Positions 12,673 through 24,700 of a DNA stretch of 64,000 nucleotides are shown piece by piece. The notes under the pieces were generated by a model. It was given only the letters and a program-made list of their open reading frames with translations, did not search any database and had not been told where the DNA came from. Each line of letters begins with the position of its first letter. Positions within the stretch are counted from its first letter, which is position 1. The position numbers and the translations under genes were made by a program. The stretch spans positions 1,054,001 to 1,118,000 of the forward strand of contig RCSZ01000016.1 in NCBI GenBank assembly GCA_014898425.1, read 5' to 3'. Source of the stretch: Botryotinia globosa. Lineage: Eukaryota > Ascomycota > Leotiomycetes > Helotiales > Sclerotiniaceae.

Positions 12673-13502
12673 TCACTCCGTATTTTCATCATTATTTTCC
12701 TTCTTTTTCTCTTCTGCATTCACTTCCTCGTTCTCTCTCTCCTCTTTCCACTTGATTCGGCCCATGACTAATTCCTTTAAAAATCCGTTTTCGCCTTCTA
12801 GCTCCTTTATTCTGCATTCCATCATCTCAATCCTGTCTATCTGTTCTTTGACATTGATTTCTAGGCTCTTTTCCCTCTGCTTCTTTTTCTGGCGAAATCG
12901 TGCAGAAGCTGCAGTCGATGCATCGCGCTTGGCATTTGGTTCTCTTGGGGAAAGCGATTGTGTGGGTGAGGAAAGTGTTTTGGCATATAGAGGTGCCGAT
13001 AGTGGGGGCTGAGAGTGCAGATATGGATGCATAGGTATGGCTAATGAGAGTTAGTGCCTCGAAATTCGTGGACTATGATGGCTTGCGGGGAATATTGGGG
13101 TATGACGATCGCCGTCATTTTTCCCGAACACCTTGTGCTAGAACGCAGAAACCTTTTCAGTCGCCTGCGGGTGTATTCTTCTGCCTGTAGAACGAAAGAG
13201 ATAAATAAGAAGAACCTACCGGCATTCTGTCTATCGACCCAATTCATTACACCCCCCCACATATCCATCGAACCCTCACTACTATCCGAGGCCGGGTATG
13301 GCGCTATTGGGGTATCGTAGCTCGGGTTCTGCGCCAGCCGTTGAGTGAATACTCTAAGATCATGCTGAGCTAGGGCAGGATCTGAATGCTGCTGCTGCTG
13401 CTGAAAAATAGGTTGTAGTTGAGGATCGAAACGCTGCGATTGGTAGAGTAGCTCTGGTTCTGTTACAGGAGCGATAGACGGATATATCTGCGTGGCCGTC
13501 AT
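12673..13502 (-). CDS. bZIP transcription factor of the CYS3/MetR/Zip1 type
   Basis: Exons 13502-13220 and 13040-12673 join across a 179-nt GT-AG intron to give 216 residues. The N-terminal part is Gln-rich and likely an activation region (QPIFQQQQQH, SYDTPIAPYPASDSSEGS). The basic region reads NAKRDASTAASARFRQKKKQ, followed by a zipper containing EQIDRIEMMECRIKELEGEN and ending FLKELV. The TAASARFRxKKKQRE signature matches the sulfur regulators CYS3 (Neurospora) and MetR (Aspergillus) rather than CPC1/GCN4. Those factors switch on sulfate and methionine uptake and assimilation in sulfur limitation. The protein is about the size of CYS3 and has a very charged C-tail. Sulfur regulation is inferred from the basic region alone; a paralogue with another role is possible. 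The nearest upstream gene relic is a MUP1-like methionine permease. Confidence 0.8.
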
Positions 13503-16500
13503 AGTGACTTGTTGTAGGGTAAATTTTTGTGCTAATTAGATGTGACAGGACGACAAAACAAATACACCAGAATTGCAGATATCACACAATCTTCAGGGTA
13601 TTTATTATTCTAGCACCCCGCCCAGTTGACTCGAGCACAAAGCTGGAAATCAAAGTTCGACAAGTGGGATATGTCTGATTTATGGGTGTCTATTGGCGGT
13701 AGAGCGTACGAATATTATGTAAGTACGCTCTATATATATGCGATAGCGTGGAGAAACTTCCAGGGTCGTGCCGTGGAGATGGGGTGAGGCGTCGTAAGGC
13801 GCAGGTGAATGGATCCCAAGTGTGCGGAAAGGAACGCCCAAGACCAGCATCTATGGAAGAAGCAAACATATGCGTGGGATTCTCTCATCCAGTATGATCC
13901 CTAATGTAGAAGTGAAAAAAGAAAGGCCTGATTCGCTCAATTTTTCTGCGAATGTGAATGTGCGGAAATAGAATCCTGGCGAAATGACACCGGCGAAATC
14001 CTACAGTGACAAAATCTCCAGAGTAACAACGAATGATGAAGACGAGATAGACGGATTATCGAGTTTTACCCGAATACCTTCAACATATAAAACTTTATAT
14101 GTTCCATTCAATCACGCGCTCTCGATTACCGAGCTATAACTCTACATATTCAACAAAAGGACCGAAGAAAACAAAGATATTACGAAAATTTGAACCTCTT
14201 TCAACAGACAAAGGAAGTCGAAATCGAAGAATTTTGAACCTCCCGAGGTCCTCTCAAGTAGCCCAATTTACTAAGCAAGCTGACATTGACAGGACGTATT
14301 TGAATCCAATCAATTTTCTGTATTGTAATTAAATTTCCGATTCCCGATTGGACTCCACTTGAGTCGATGGCGTCTTGTATCAAAAACGATGATAGAGTGA
14401 GTGGATGAAGTGGACACGGTAGCTAAGAGCTTTCACATCTCGCGGACTGTTCCGAGTCCAAGTGCTCAATTTATGATATATAACTTCTCAATTATCCGCT
14501 ATTTCCCAATCATTATTTTCGAATACCCAAGCTGAACAAGCTACGAACCCCACTCATGCAGCTGAGAAACAGCAATAAAGCCACTAAATTTATCAGAGAA
14601 CCACCAGTGTCACGATTGATGAAGGGGTGGAAAGACATCAGTACAAATCTGTACCTCTCCCGAGTTGCTTACCCGGTCGAGTGGGGGTTCCACAAAGTAT
14701 TGCTAGCATGCACGCGCAGTGTAGAAACAAGCATTTCTGCAGGAGTTATCATTTTCGGCCATGCGTCGCTGAACTCAAAATTTTGTCATCACATTCCTGC
14801 CTTTCGGCAACAACACTCACGAACCCTTTATCAAAATATTATAAAATACTCCCCAATAACCTTATCTACCTTTCTTTCTCTTTCTTCTCTCTTATCTCTT
14901 CTCTATGTTAAGGTTCAAGCCTCTTAGGAGCACCCAAGGAATAATCGAAAAGTTCGATTCTCCGAGGTGTATTGAGCACGCAATACAGGGGTTCGATGAG
15001 CTCTTCGATTTACGCGAGGTGGACGGCTGGTAGACCAATTTTTCGAAATCTTTATCTCTCTTAAGTCTCGATGAATGCTCGCTCATACATTTCATAGAGA
15101 ACATAAGTTCCTGAAATCAGGCTATTCCTCTCAATGATATTGATGATGATGATTATGCAGATCGTCGTCAATGGATGAAATAGGAGTTCGCTTGGCAAGT
15201 CTCCCGACATTTCTCCGTTGGTGCCCTCAGACCTCAAGTTGAGGTTTTTGTGGGAGGATTGAGATTCGCGGCGTGGGGTAAGAGTGGAAAGTGTGCCGAT
15301 TTCTTGTATGATATCATATGGTAGTATTTTATCACATCGTAGGGTGGTATTCCATTATTGAAGGGTGCTATTATGCTGGGGATGTTTCATGGTCATTTTC
15401 CAAAAACATATACCAGTTCTGATTAACAGGGGATCGTTGTTTTAGATCTTCATCAAGCAGTGTCATTGCGTTATCTTACAGTTGGGTGGTCATTGTGGGT
15501 GGCGATAGATCGCCTCCAAGACTCCCAGAATACTACGTATTAGGAGGCGCTTAAATGTTTGGATTGAAATTTTCATTTGGCGGAGACATTCCTAGCCAGT
15601 TCCATTCACAAACTTCATTTATTATCGCTGATATTATGCTGAGAGAGAATATCGATTTTTCTAACATTATATCGAGCCGCAGAGCTTACAACGATGATGA
15701 AGTCTGTGCACACAATAAATCTTTTCAAATAGATAAGCTGTCAAAAATAGCAAAACTGCATCTAAAAAGCATTCTTATCCTACTCGCCACGAAATCTTTG
15801 CACTAAATAGGACTCTCGCTAATACTCTCTCGAGTCTCGAACTCAATAGACTTTTGTCAAACAATCGCGTTTCTGAACCCTCATTTTGACGCGTAGAACT
15901 TTGATCATGGATTACGAAGCTGTTTGTATTCTGCAATACCTTCTCATTCACTTCCACCAACACCAGGACCAGCACCAGCATCACATCTTCATCTACCACG
16001 CACGCACGTACTTCAATAGAGTACGTAGCTCTTCATCCGCATCCACAACCACATGCACCTCCGCACAAAACTTGATTAATAATGACATCGCACTTCACTC
16101 ATCTTTATCTCCAATTATATGTCAGACTGATTCATCCCTTAAATCCTCTCCATACTATCGTATCTCATGCCAGCGGTGAGAACGACAGATAACCTCTCCA
16201 TATCGACAGTACAGTAACACAGCAATATAAAGCCACAATCCGCGCGAGGATTTTGCCCAGCAGATACGTTCCGAAGAAGGAGTCCAAAACGAAAGATATA
16301 GCGGTGAGTATTGCGGATGCGAATCTACGTATATAGGTTATGTATTTTTCATTTATTACATTTTGTTGTAAGAGCTGGGTGATATTTTTAACATGCTTAA
16401 ACATTATATGGATGACGCTCGGAGATGTTCATTTTGACTAGAATAGTATGATGATTATGGAAACGAGAAAATCAAGGGAACATGTATCGCTTGATGGCTA

Positions 16501-16860
16501 GTGCTAGGTAGATAGGTGTGTATATTGTGTATATGTTCGTTCATGCGGAAAAGTGAATCCCCTTCATGTGGGAATGATGTAAGATTTCTAGTATTTAGAT
16601 ATCTATATGGATATAAACCCATCGCCTTATACTCTTTGAGTCTTATTGATTCTTCCTTAACCTGTAGAAAATAGCTGGGTTAGAATTCTTCACCATTTAT
16701 AGCAAGATAACTCAACCCAATCTAGGTAATGCAAGCCAGCCTCAAGCGATTATAGATAGTCCCCCATTCCTTCAACATCTCCTTTTGAGTTAAGGCATCC
16801 TAAAAAATTAAATCGTTACTATAAAATCACATCTTCTCATTTTCTTATATCTCATATCTC

Positions 16861-17060
16861 ATATCTCATATCTCATCTTCTCTTATTTTATTTTTATATT
16901 TTATATTTTTATATTTTTATATTTTTATATTTTTATATTTTTATATTTTTATATTTTTATATTTTTATATTTTTATATTTTTATATTTTTATATTTTATA
17001 TTTTATATTTTTATATTTTTATATTTTTATATTTTTATATTTTCTCATATTTTCATAGTT
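16861..17060. repeat. AT-rich microsatellite, 8-bp unit ATTTTTAT
   Basis: Roughly 20 nearly perfect copies, preceded by a few copies of CATATCT. Confidence 0.95.
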
Positions 17061-17082
17061 TTTTATTTTTTTATTTTTTTAT

Positions 17083-17166
17083 TCTCATATCCTCATATCC
17101 TCATATCCTCATATCCTCATATCCTCATATCCTCATATCCTCATATCCTCATATCCTCATATCCTA
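17083..17166. repeat. Microsatellite, 8-bp unit ATCCTCAT
   Basis: About ten consecutive copies of the octamer are visible. Confidence 0.95.
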
Positions 17167-17420
17167 TAACCCCAAGATTCTTCATATTCATTCTAAACAT
17201 CAACTTTCCCATCAACTTCTCCATCCCAACCTTCTTATCAACCCTCTCAATCCCAACTCCCAACATCCGCACACCCACTCACCCACTCACCCACCCAACC
17301 AATCAAGAAATTCAAGCCCACAACTCAAGATAAACACTAATTGATAAATACCAAGATATTCGAAGATATCTTACGATACAATACAACACAACATAATACC
17401 ATCAAAACCCCACCCCTCTC

Positions 17421-17537
17421 CTCTCCCTCTCCCTCTCCCTCTCCCTCTCCCTCTCCCTCTCCCTCTCCCTCTCCCTCTCCCTCTCCCTCTCCCTCTCCCT
17501 CTCCCTCTCCCTCTCCCTCTCCCTCTCCCTCCCTCTC
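17421..17537. repeat. Microsatellite (CCCTCT)n
   Basis: Almost 20 perfect hexamer copies. Open frames on both strands here (Ser-Pro or Gly-Glu/Gly-Arg runs) are products of the repeat. Confidence 0.97.
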
Positions 17538-18236
17538 CACATAACCCCCTCAGAAACCGACTCCACACCCATAAATTCGTATACATACCTACATACCTAC
17601 ACACCTACTTATTCATATACCTCTCTACCCATCCATCCACACCGTACCACACCGTACCAAACCACAACAAAGAAACCCGCCAAACCCCCCCTTCCCCCCC
17701 CAAAACCAGCAAAGCAAAGCAAAGCAACTATCCAAAAAGAACAAAAAAAAAACAATCATTGACCTGAAAAACGATATTGATTACCAGACACAAGAAGCAA
17801 CTCATACTAATTTAGATCTATAAATTATAAGCGTCGCCTATGTAGGAAAAGTCAGTGAGGAAGTCAGTGATACCGCTCATGAGGCGAAGATACCTACCTG
17901 TAGCATTCTTCCCCAAAAATAACACAGCAGTTCGAATTTATACTGGACTGGACGAAAGAAGCCTCGACGAATCAAGTAGACTCAAATCAAACAACAACAA
18001 ATATCACACTTCAAAACTTTCAAATATAAATTTAGACTTAACATTGTATGCACTTGATGCATCAACAGTCTAAGTACGCAAATCATTGATCAAAATGTAT
18101 CTATCGACCTAAATCGATCCCCATGGCAGCTTCCCAAAGAATATCACTGATATGACCTCCAAGACGTTATCGATTATCATAGTAGCTTCCCAAAGTGCTC
18201 CTGATTCCCTTCCTTCCTTTGTATATTTGTATCTTA

Positions 18237-20115
18237 TTATTTCTTACGATCACTACCCAGACTTCGATGTTAGCAATGGTAAGCTGATTTGGGTTTAGAT
18301 TTGTAACTCACGTGCTAAGCCTTCTGGAAAGCAATTGTAACCCCTTGTCATTATCAGCCTCCCTCTTGGCTCTCTCTAATGCTTGCTCTCGTCCCTCTTC
18401 ATTCTGTCTCGTGACTTCTTCGTGACTAGGTGGGAGACGTTCGTTTTGCAAATCAACCTTTCGTGCATCCTCAAAATTAGTGATCGCGTTCTTGATACCT
18501 TCTGCTCCAAGCATCAAAGTTCCAGCTGGAAGTCTACCACCAGCTGCAGTCTTCAACTCGGTAACTCTCTCGGATTCTTCTCGCAAAACTTGGAAGACTC
18601 GGGAAAGACGACCGATTGCAAGAATTTTGTTCTTGATTGCTCTTCTCTTGTACTCGATGGATTCCGGATCCATTGGAGAATTGATTGGTGGCGATATAGG
18701 ACCTGGAGAAGTGCTTGATGGAGTTTGATCATCCTTGAGCTCATCCTCAGAAGAAGTGCTAAGAATTGCGAGTAACATATCGGTAATCTTCTCTCCAACG
18801 AAGGGTAGAGACCAAGTGAAAACGTCCATGAAATTTGGTAGCCAGTAAGGATGAGGAGTGCAATTGAACTGTCTGATGTTCATAACATTGTTCTCATACT
18901 TTAATACAGCGGCCTTGTTGTTGTAGACATCGAGGTAATTGGGTGCTGAGAAAATGGTCATAACACTAGGAAATCCGGTTGTGCGAGTCTTTCTGTACAT
19001 TCTGTAACCAGCATCTTGTGCCTCATGGGCGCGAATGATTGAAAGAAGGTTGTTTTTCTCGAGGAAGTTGCATGCAGCGGGATATGAGAAGAAGTATGAG
19101 CAACCTCGAACGTGATTGTGAATGAAGAACTCGGAAGTTTTTTCTTGTCCAAATTCCTCCAATGGATCTGCCCATAAGATATCGCACATGAGACCATGAG
19201 TGGGAGGTTCGCGGAATCGATCAATCTGCCAACTCAAATTAGAGACGTCCTGGAAAAGCAATAGCAGGTGTACATACGCTTTTAAGATCATCCAAAGTGT
19301 GTAGCTCAGGACTCAAACCTCCATGAATACACAAGAATTGTTTGTTCATAACAGCCGCTAAAGGCAATGCACAGAATGAATCCATGCATGCTTCGTAGAT
19401 CCTCTCTGAATACTTGTGCTTACATTCAAGCTTGAATGTGAAGTAATCTGTCAAATGCCTGCATTCATGGTTTCCTCGAAGTAGCCACAAGCTGTTTGGG
19501 TACCAGATCTTCAAAGACCAAAGATATAACACACACTCAATACTGAAGTAACCTCTGTCGACATAATCTCCCAAGAAAAGGTATCTGGTGTCAGCTGGAT
19601 CTCCACCAACTTCGAAAAGCTTCATTAAATCGTAATATTGTCCATGAACATCACCACAAACAGTGATTGGCGCATCCATCTCCAGAAGGTTAGGTTCTTG
19701 CTTCAATACTTTTGTACCCTCTTCGAGAATGAAAAGAGCTTGTTCTTCGGTCAAACGACCTTCTCTGTAGAAATGTTGCTTTAAGAATTGTAAATTTGGC
19801 TTGGATGGATCTTGTGGCGAGAAGAATTGTTGATCTGTCGGTGGGACCATGGCAGGTGCTTGTACATCTGCAATTATATAGATTCAGCATCGCGCTCTGG
19901 CAGTTGCGCATCTTGATTTTAACCATACCTTTGCACACTCTTTCCATCGTGCTCACTTGACTTCCATCTTCCATAGTATGCAGAGTAAAATCAATCTCTG
20001 GCACAGGTTTCTTCTGATGAATTGCTCGCAAAGCATTATCAACTTGCATTCTGTTCTCAATGCCCGCTGGCGCAAGTGGGGTCAGCGGGGTTTTGGGTTG
20101 GTCCTCGCCGTCCAT
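18237..20115 (-). CDS. cna1: Calcineurin A, catalytic subunit of Ca2+/calmodulin-dependent phosphatase PP2B
   Basis: Exons 20115-19929, 19867-19278, 19225-18312 and probably 18252-18237 give 568 residues. All metallophosphatase motifs are present: [33 protein letters not shown] and, after the second intron, [15 protein letters not shown] with [12 protein letters not shown]. The calcineurin-specific [20 protein letters not shown] segment is the B-subunit-binding helix. It is followed by the calmodulin-binding helix ([20 protein letters not shown]) and an autoinhibitory region. The enzyme dephosphorylates CRZ1-type factors and governs Ca2+ stress, cell wall and virulence programmes in fungi, and is the target of FK506-FKBP12 and cyclosporin-cyclophilin. 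Start ATG is the first before MDGEDQP. The 3' end is ambiguous: the frame meets TGA at 18310-18308 inside a perfect GTGAGT donor; splicing to the TAG acceptor at 18254-18253 would replace the end by DRKK. Both options are in frame. Confidence 0.95.
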
Positions 20116-20589
20116 GATGGCGAACGATGTAAAGGATGAAGGAATATGGAATTTCCTGGTGACTGTCGTGTCACAAAGGGAATCAGTCGTAACTGGATAT
20201 TTGCGATCGGGATAAGAAAGCGGATGGCAAAAAGCAGCTGAAGAAAAGGGGAGTTTGTTCAATACAGGCGAATTGGACCCTTAAAGTAAGCAGACAAATT
20301 AAGCCGTGAACAACTTGTATCAGCTCCTGAGCAAATTGAACAAATCCGAACGAAGAGTCCAAGGAAGCTGAAGCTGTATTGAAGACCAAAAGAAAGGGCA
20401 GAGTATATTGAACTCGCTGTCGTTGGTAGCTGTTGTCAATAAGGCTGACAATCAGATAAGTTTTAAAGGGTTCAAGTTGTTTGTGTTTCGGGGGGAAGGT
20501 TAAGCCAAAGCTGGAGGTGAAATTTAATAAAAAGGCGGCAAATCCCAGGGTACTGCCAGAATGCGAGACTGCCTAATAAATTTGGTAAG

Positions 20590-20635
20590 GGTGAATGGTG
20601 GTGAATGGTGGTGAATGGTGGTGAGCGGTGGTGAG
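20590..20635. repeat. 10-bp tandem repeat GGTGGTGAAT
   Basis: About four and a half copies, upstream of the calcineurin gene; the last copies have point changes. Confidence 0.9.
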
Positions 20636-20746
20636 TGCCTAAGCAAAAACGATTATCTGTGGAGATTTTGGAGCCTTGACCAACTTTCTACCCATTCACT
20701 GGTTCCACATCACCACAACTTATATTATTATATTATCATTCATTAC

Positions 20747-20827
20747 AAGGACAGGACAGGACAGGACAGGACAGGACAGGACAGGACAGGACAGGACAGG
20801 ACAGGACAGGACAGGACAGGACAGGAC
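20747..20827. repeat. Microsatellite (ACAGG)n
   Basis: About 15 perfect pentamer copies. It lies between the divergent calcineurin and 21416 genes, in a 1.3-kb intergenic region that otherwise shows only promoters and short repeats. Confidence 0.97.
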
Positions 20828-21415
20828 ACATGAACATTGGAGATTGCAGAGAAGAGCAGAAAATACGAATATCCATCTGTTGTTTGCCCATACGAATGAA
20901 TACATACATACCTGGGTGTACCTACTTCTTCGTACATATACACATACACACATACACACACAAATCATTCTCCCGTCTCGAATTGCCAACATCATATGAC
21001 TGTATGATCTCTTCTAAGAGAAGGGGAAGAATTGATCAATCAAGAAAGCCACCGACCTCCAGCTACCTAGGAACGCCTGGGCATCTATCTATACGAAGTA
21101 AAGCAACCATTCCAACCCAATCTTCACCCCAAACCCGTTCCCAGATTTCATAGTCCTCGAACCAGAACCAGATCCAGATCCAGATCCAGGGGCTTAATCG
21201 ATATCGCTCTTCCAAGACTATAAACCAACCTTCTTCCCTTCCAATTCTTCGAGAACACTACACGCAATCCCTTTAATCGGAAGAACAAAAGACAAGGGTC
21301 ATCAATTGTTTGGTAAATCTTATTCCATTTAATTGTCTAGTATTACTTGGAAGAAACGAAGACCAATTGATAGAAGATTACTGGTCATAGCTCTTTCCCA
21401 AGATCCATTTAAATC

Positions 21416-22006
21416 ATGGACAACCGTTGAGTGCCCCCTTGTACAACTTCACCGATAGAGAAACTCAAGAACTAACAATGCTCAGGTACCCATCCACTGT
21501 TAGCGCAGGTACCTCTAACGGTCTCACCGTTCGTCTCTCTTCCTACTGCGACTACTCTTCCATATACATATAAAACTCTTCCCTCAACGTTGCCACCATC
21601 GTCTACGGCAGCTTCAGCCTCGTCCAGCGACGGGAGATCTCAATACGTTGTATCGTCGTCGGGTCACGCAGCACATCCAGATGAGATAATTGCATCTTGC
21701 AAAGCACTTCAAGCTTACATACAGAAGGTTCAAGACGATGCAGACAGGGAGCTGAAGGCATGGGAAGATGCGATAGCTGCAAGAGAATTGGCAGAGAAGC
21801 GTAGAGTAGCTCCCGGGTGGTTGGACAGTGATGCTCGAATATTAGAGCCAGAGAAGAAGACAGTTGCAGGAGGTGAAAGCCTTATGGATGTTGATGTGTC
21901 AAATAATGATGCTTCACGCCTCGCACAAACCCCTGTGGCTGTACCAAATCAAGAAGGCGACGAACTCGATAGAGCGTTCGGAGGAATGGGATTAAATAAA
22001 CCATGA
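21416..22006 (+). CDS. Small conserved-looking protein of unknown function
   Basis: The long open frame has no ATG near its 5' end, so I propose a 10-nt first exon 21416-21425 (ATG GAC AAC C), an intron 21426-21485 ending CTAACAATGCTCAG (a good branch site and acceptor), and exon 21486-22006. This gives 176 residues starting MDNRTHPLLAQVPL. The donor GTTGAG is weak, so the exact start is uncertain. The middle is a probable helix (EIIASCKALQAYIQKVQDDA) with ELKAWEDAIAARELAEKR after it, then VAPGWLDSDARILEP and an acidic tail ending GLNKP. No signal peptide or membrane segment. I do not recognise the family; the helical core plus APGWLD segment suggests a partner protein rather than an enzyme. 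Confidence 0.65.
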
Positions 22007-22206
22007 TTATGAGACGACGACTACCGGAAGACGAACGAATAATTAATTTACCAGATACTACTTATACTTTTCTACTGTGGTGCATTTTGTGACGTAACTG
22101 AAGCTTAGAATATCGCGATATTGGCCTTGAATATAAGGCACAAACACCAACCTTCAAGGTTGAGCTTCCCAAAATCTTCAAACTTGTCTCTCTTGCTTCG
22201 ACCATA

Positions 22207-24168
22207 ATGCCTCCACGAATACCGAGGGCGAGAACTGGCTGGAAAAAATCCCTTCGAACGCCAAATAATTTCGTGAAATCGCATCTCTGCCCGATATGCA
22301 CTCTATCTCAATATTCAGAGAGGCCTCGGAGTGAACCTCGACAACGCAAACTCTTACCCACCCCTCAATTACCAGTTCGGCATTCATCTTCTGCTCCTAT
22401 AAAAGCTACAAATAATGGAGGAACTGGTAATATCTCCAAAATAGACCGCAGTTCTCTTAGAGAGGCATTGCTCGACGTACAAAAACACGCGACGAATTAT
22501 GTGAATATTTCTAGACTACAACTTGCGTTAAGAGGTTTAGAACAACCAGAGGGTCAAGAGACAATAAGGGTTGCGATATTAGGACTTGCAGATGGTGGTA
22601 CCTCTCTTCAGAAGGCCAGAGAGCTCCTGAGACTCATTTTGGCGGACCCATTGAAAGCAGAGGAGGAGTGGGAGCGGCGTATAATCCACGGTGATGACAT
22701 GAACCGGCCATTATTGATAAGGGTGGGACATAATGAGGAAGAAAACTCGGAGCGGAATGGCAGGCTGGTACATGAAATGAATATTTCTTCTCCGATGTTC
22801 AGTGGGCACAAAATGGAGATTTTAGTTTTGGAAATGGAGCCTCCAATAGTCAACGGAACCGAACTTTTCGAAGAAACAGTCTTAGTACCGACAATGGAGA
22901 TACCGTCTAGTGCAGCCCGTTACACTCCAGTTACAACGCCCGTACATAAATCGTTTCTTCTGGGCCAAGGAATTATGGGAGCAGTCTCTCTTGTTTCGTA
23001 TCCTCTGCATGCAAACCAAGAATCTATCGGAAGTGCTGTCAACGTTCCAAACTTCGAATCAAAATCTCTACCTATACCATCTATCGATATTTCATCTGGC
23101 GATGAAGCTCTGCAAATATTTCGTAAGAGCATTGAGAATGCGATGGCTTACGAGCGTCAATGGTTGTCAAGCGGTATTCCAGAAGTTATTGACTGGATGA
23201 AGTCAGGTGCATCCTCAACTCAAGATACTATCAAAGAACCACTCCTCAGACTGATTTTATCTACCATACAAAATGCGGATAGAAACCTAAAACTAGAACA
23301 AGCTAGACAATTGTCCCTTCTTTTGTCCACTCGAGTACCTTCAGCCCAGATGAGATCACTACGCCACGAGCTCTCTAGTTGGTCTGAACGTGCTCATACT
23401 GAACTTCGGGATCAACTGGATGTAGCATTTAGTGGTCAGAGATGGCGTAAGCTGGGTTGGTGGAAGTTATTTTGGCGTGTTGACGATGTTTCCATGATCA
23501 CGTCTGATATGTTGAGCCGAAGCTTCTTGATCGAGGCCGAAAAAGAGATCATATTTCTAGCCGGACGGACAGAAGAAGCTGGAGTCTATCGAAACATAAC
23601 TCTTGATTCTGACTCTACACAGAGCTCTGATTGGGCTTACACACCTGTTCAGGAGGCCTTTCCAGAAGGATTACCTCCTCCACCAAAACTTCGAGATGTT
23701 ATCCCAATCAAAGCGGATGAGGATACACCAATGAAGATACAGCCCCAGCCTTGGCCTTTACATATTCCCATTGCAAGATCATTCTTATCTGCAACTACCA
23801 TTCCTGCTCTTCAAGCCTTAGCGCAAAAGCTTGTCCTACAAACCCTCAGTACTTCATCCTTGACGTCGGCCCTTGCCGGTCTAATGTATGTGAGTAATAT
23901 GTCTACGACTTTATACGAAGCGGGAGCAGTCGCCGCCTTTGGAATAGTGTGGAGTATGAGGCGGATGCAAACCAAATGGGAGACTGCGCGGGCATACTGG
24001 GAAGGCGAGGTTAGGGAAGAGGGTAGGAAGGCTGTCAGAAACGTGGAAACGATTGTTGGTGAAAACCTGAACAAGGCAGAGGAAGGCAAAGGATTAGATC
24101 CAGTTATCGAACGAGATTTGGAGAAAGCACGGGAAGCCATCAGATCTGCGCAAGATATCATACGTTGA
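22207..24168 (+). CDS. Mitochondrial protein, tentatively Mmc1-like
   Basis: A single exon of 653 residues. The N-terminus is rich in Arg/Lys/Ser without acidic residues for about 60 residues (MPPRIPRARTGWKKSL onward), a typical mitochondrial presequence. The body is mostly helical. Conserved-looking segments include ALRGLEQPEGQETIRVAILG near residue 110, VIDWMKSG near 325, RHELSSWSERAHTELRDQLD near 390 and GQRWRKLGWWKLFWRVDDVS near 410-430. A hydrophobic stretch near residues 550-590 (SLTSALAGLMYVSNMSTTLY) may span or touch a membrane, followed by a long charged helix to the end. From memory this pattern fits the fungal Mmc1 family, mitochondrial proteins of poorly known role; I am only moderately sure. 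The gene follows the 21416 gene in the same direction after 200 bp. Confidence 0.7.
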   Translation: MPPRIPRARTGWKKSLRTPNNFVKSHLCPICTLSQYSERPRSEPRQRKLLPTPQLPVRHSSSAPIKATNNGGTGNISKIDRSSLREALLDVQKHATNYVNISRLQLALRGLEQPEGQETIRVAILGLADGGTSLQKARELLRLILADPLKAEEEWERRIIHGDDMNRPLLIRVGHNEEENSERNGRLVHEMNISSPMFSGHKMEILVLEMEPPIVNGTELFEETVLVPTMEIPSSAARYTPVTTPVHKSFLLGQGIMGAVSLVSYPLHANQESIGSAVNVPNFESKSLPIPSIDISSGDEALQIFRKSIENAMAYERQWLSSGIPEVIDWMKSGASSTQDTIKEPLLRLILSTIQNADRNLKLEQARQLSLLLSTRVPSAQMRSLRHELSSWSERAHTELRDQLDVAFSGQRWRKLGWWKLFWRVDDVSMITSDMLSRSFLIEAEKEIIFLAGRTEEAGVYRNITLDSDSTQSSDWAYTPVQEAFPEGLPPPPKLRDVIPIKADEDTPMKIQPQPWPLHIPIARSFLSATTIPALQALAQKLVLQTLSTSSLTSALAGLMYVSNMSTTLYEAGAVAAFGIVWSMRRMQTKWETARAYWEGEVREEGRKAVRNVETIVGENLNKAEEGKGLDPVIERDLEKAREAIRSAQDIIR

Positions 24169-24700
24169 AAATCAACGAATAATTAGCATCGATGTAACAT
24201 TATTGTATTATGAAACATTACTCAGCTAATTGTAAATCAACAAATAATTACGGAACATCATTTGCAGCTTGTGGTAAACGGGTTTCTTGTAGCAAATGCA
24301 TGGAACACTCAAAATATTACACAAAAAATTTATTCTTTACATTTTTACCGTGGTGTTCTTGCGCGAGATGTAAGAAAATGCTTTTGTACCAACACTAACT
24401 GAACAACTGCAACATTTTTCTCTCATTCGATTCACATGTCAAGTTTGCCGATGACTTTCTCAATCACGTGTTAAGAGTTTATACTCATGCCTCAGGCACC
24501 TGTGCTGCTCTAGCGCCTGGATGTTCCAAGGTTCGAAAGTCATTGGCAATAAACCCTTGAATCTTCAACTTTGCGACACCGATTAACTTTAATTTTACAA
24601 CATTTTGTAATCAATCTACTCCGCATATTATCTCTTGTAGCAGGCCATTCCATTTCTTTTGTCAAAAGCTCTTTCTGATGTATAATAGATCCAGTGCAAT
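24169..24700. other. Intergenic stretch upstream of the WW-domain gene
   Basis: No gene seen. It should contain the 3' end of the Mmc1-like transcript and the promoter of the WW-domain gene. Confidence 0.5.

Larger units (their letters stand above)
13503..18236. other. Gene-poor intergenic region with simple repeats
   Basis: About 4.7 kb without a gene I can support. Open frames near 14099-14927, 15555-15806 and 15886-16404 lack family features and good coding statistics by eye. The right third holds three long simple repeats (listed separately) in a polypyrimidine-rich context. The first few hundred bases are the upstream region of the bZIP gene. Confidence 0.5.

Noticed and set aside
12515..13012. 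Forward-strand 165-codon frame rich in Ser/Phe
   Set aside because: It is the complement of the bZIP gene, whose basic region and zipper are unmistakable.
14099..16404. Several 60-120 codon frames
   Set aside because: No family features, no consistent splice signals, codon use unlike neighbouring genes.
17337..17604. Ser-Pro, Gly-Glu and Gly-Arg repeat proteins on both strands
   Set aside because: Pure products of the (CCCTCT) microsatellite; no flanking coding sequence.
20615..20999. Open frames over the ACAGG repeat on both strands
   Set aside because: A 5-bp repeat without stops opens all three frames; no conserved residues around it.
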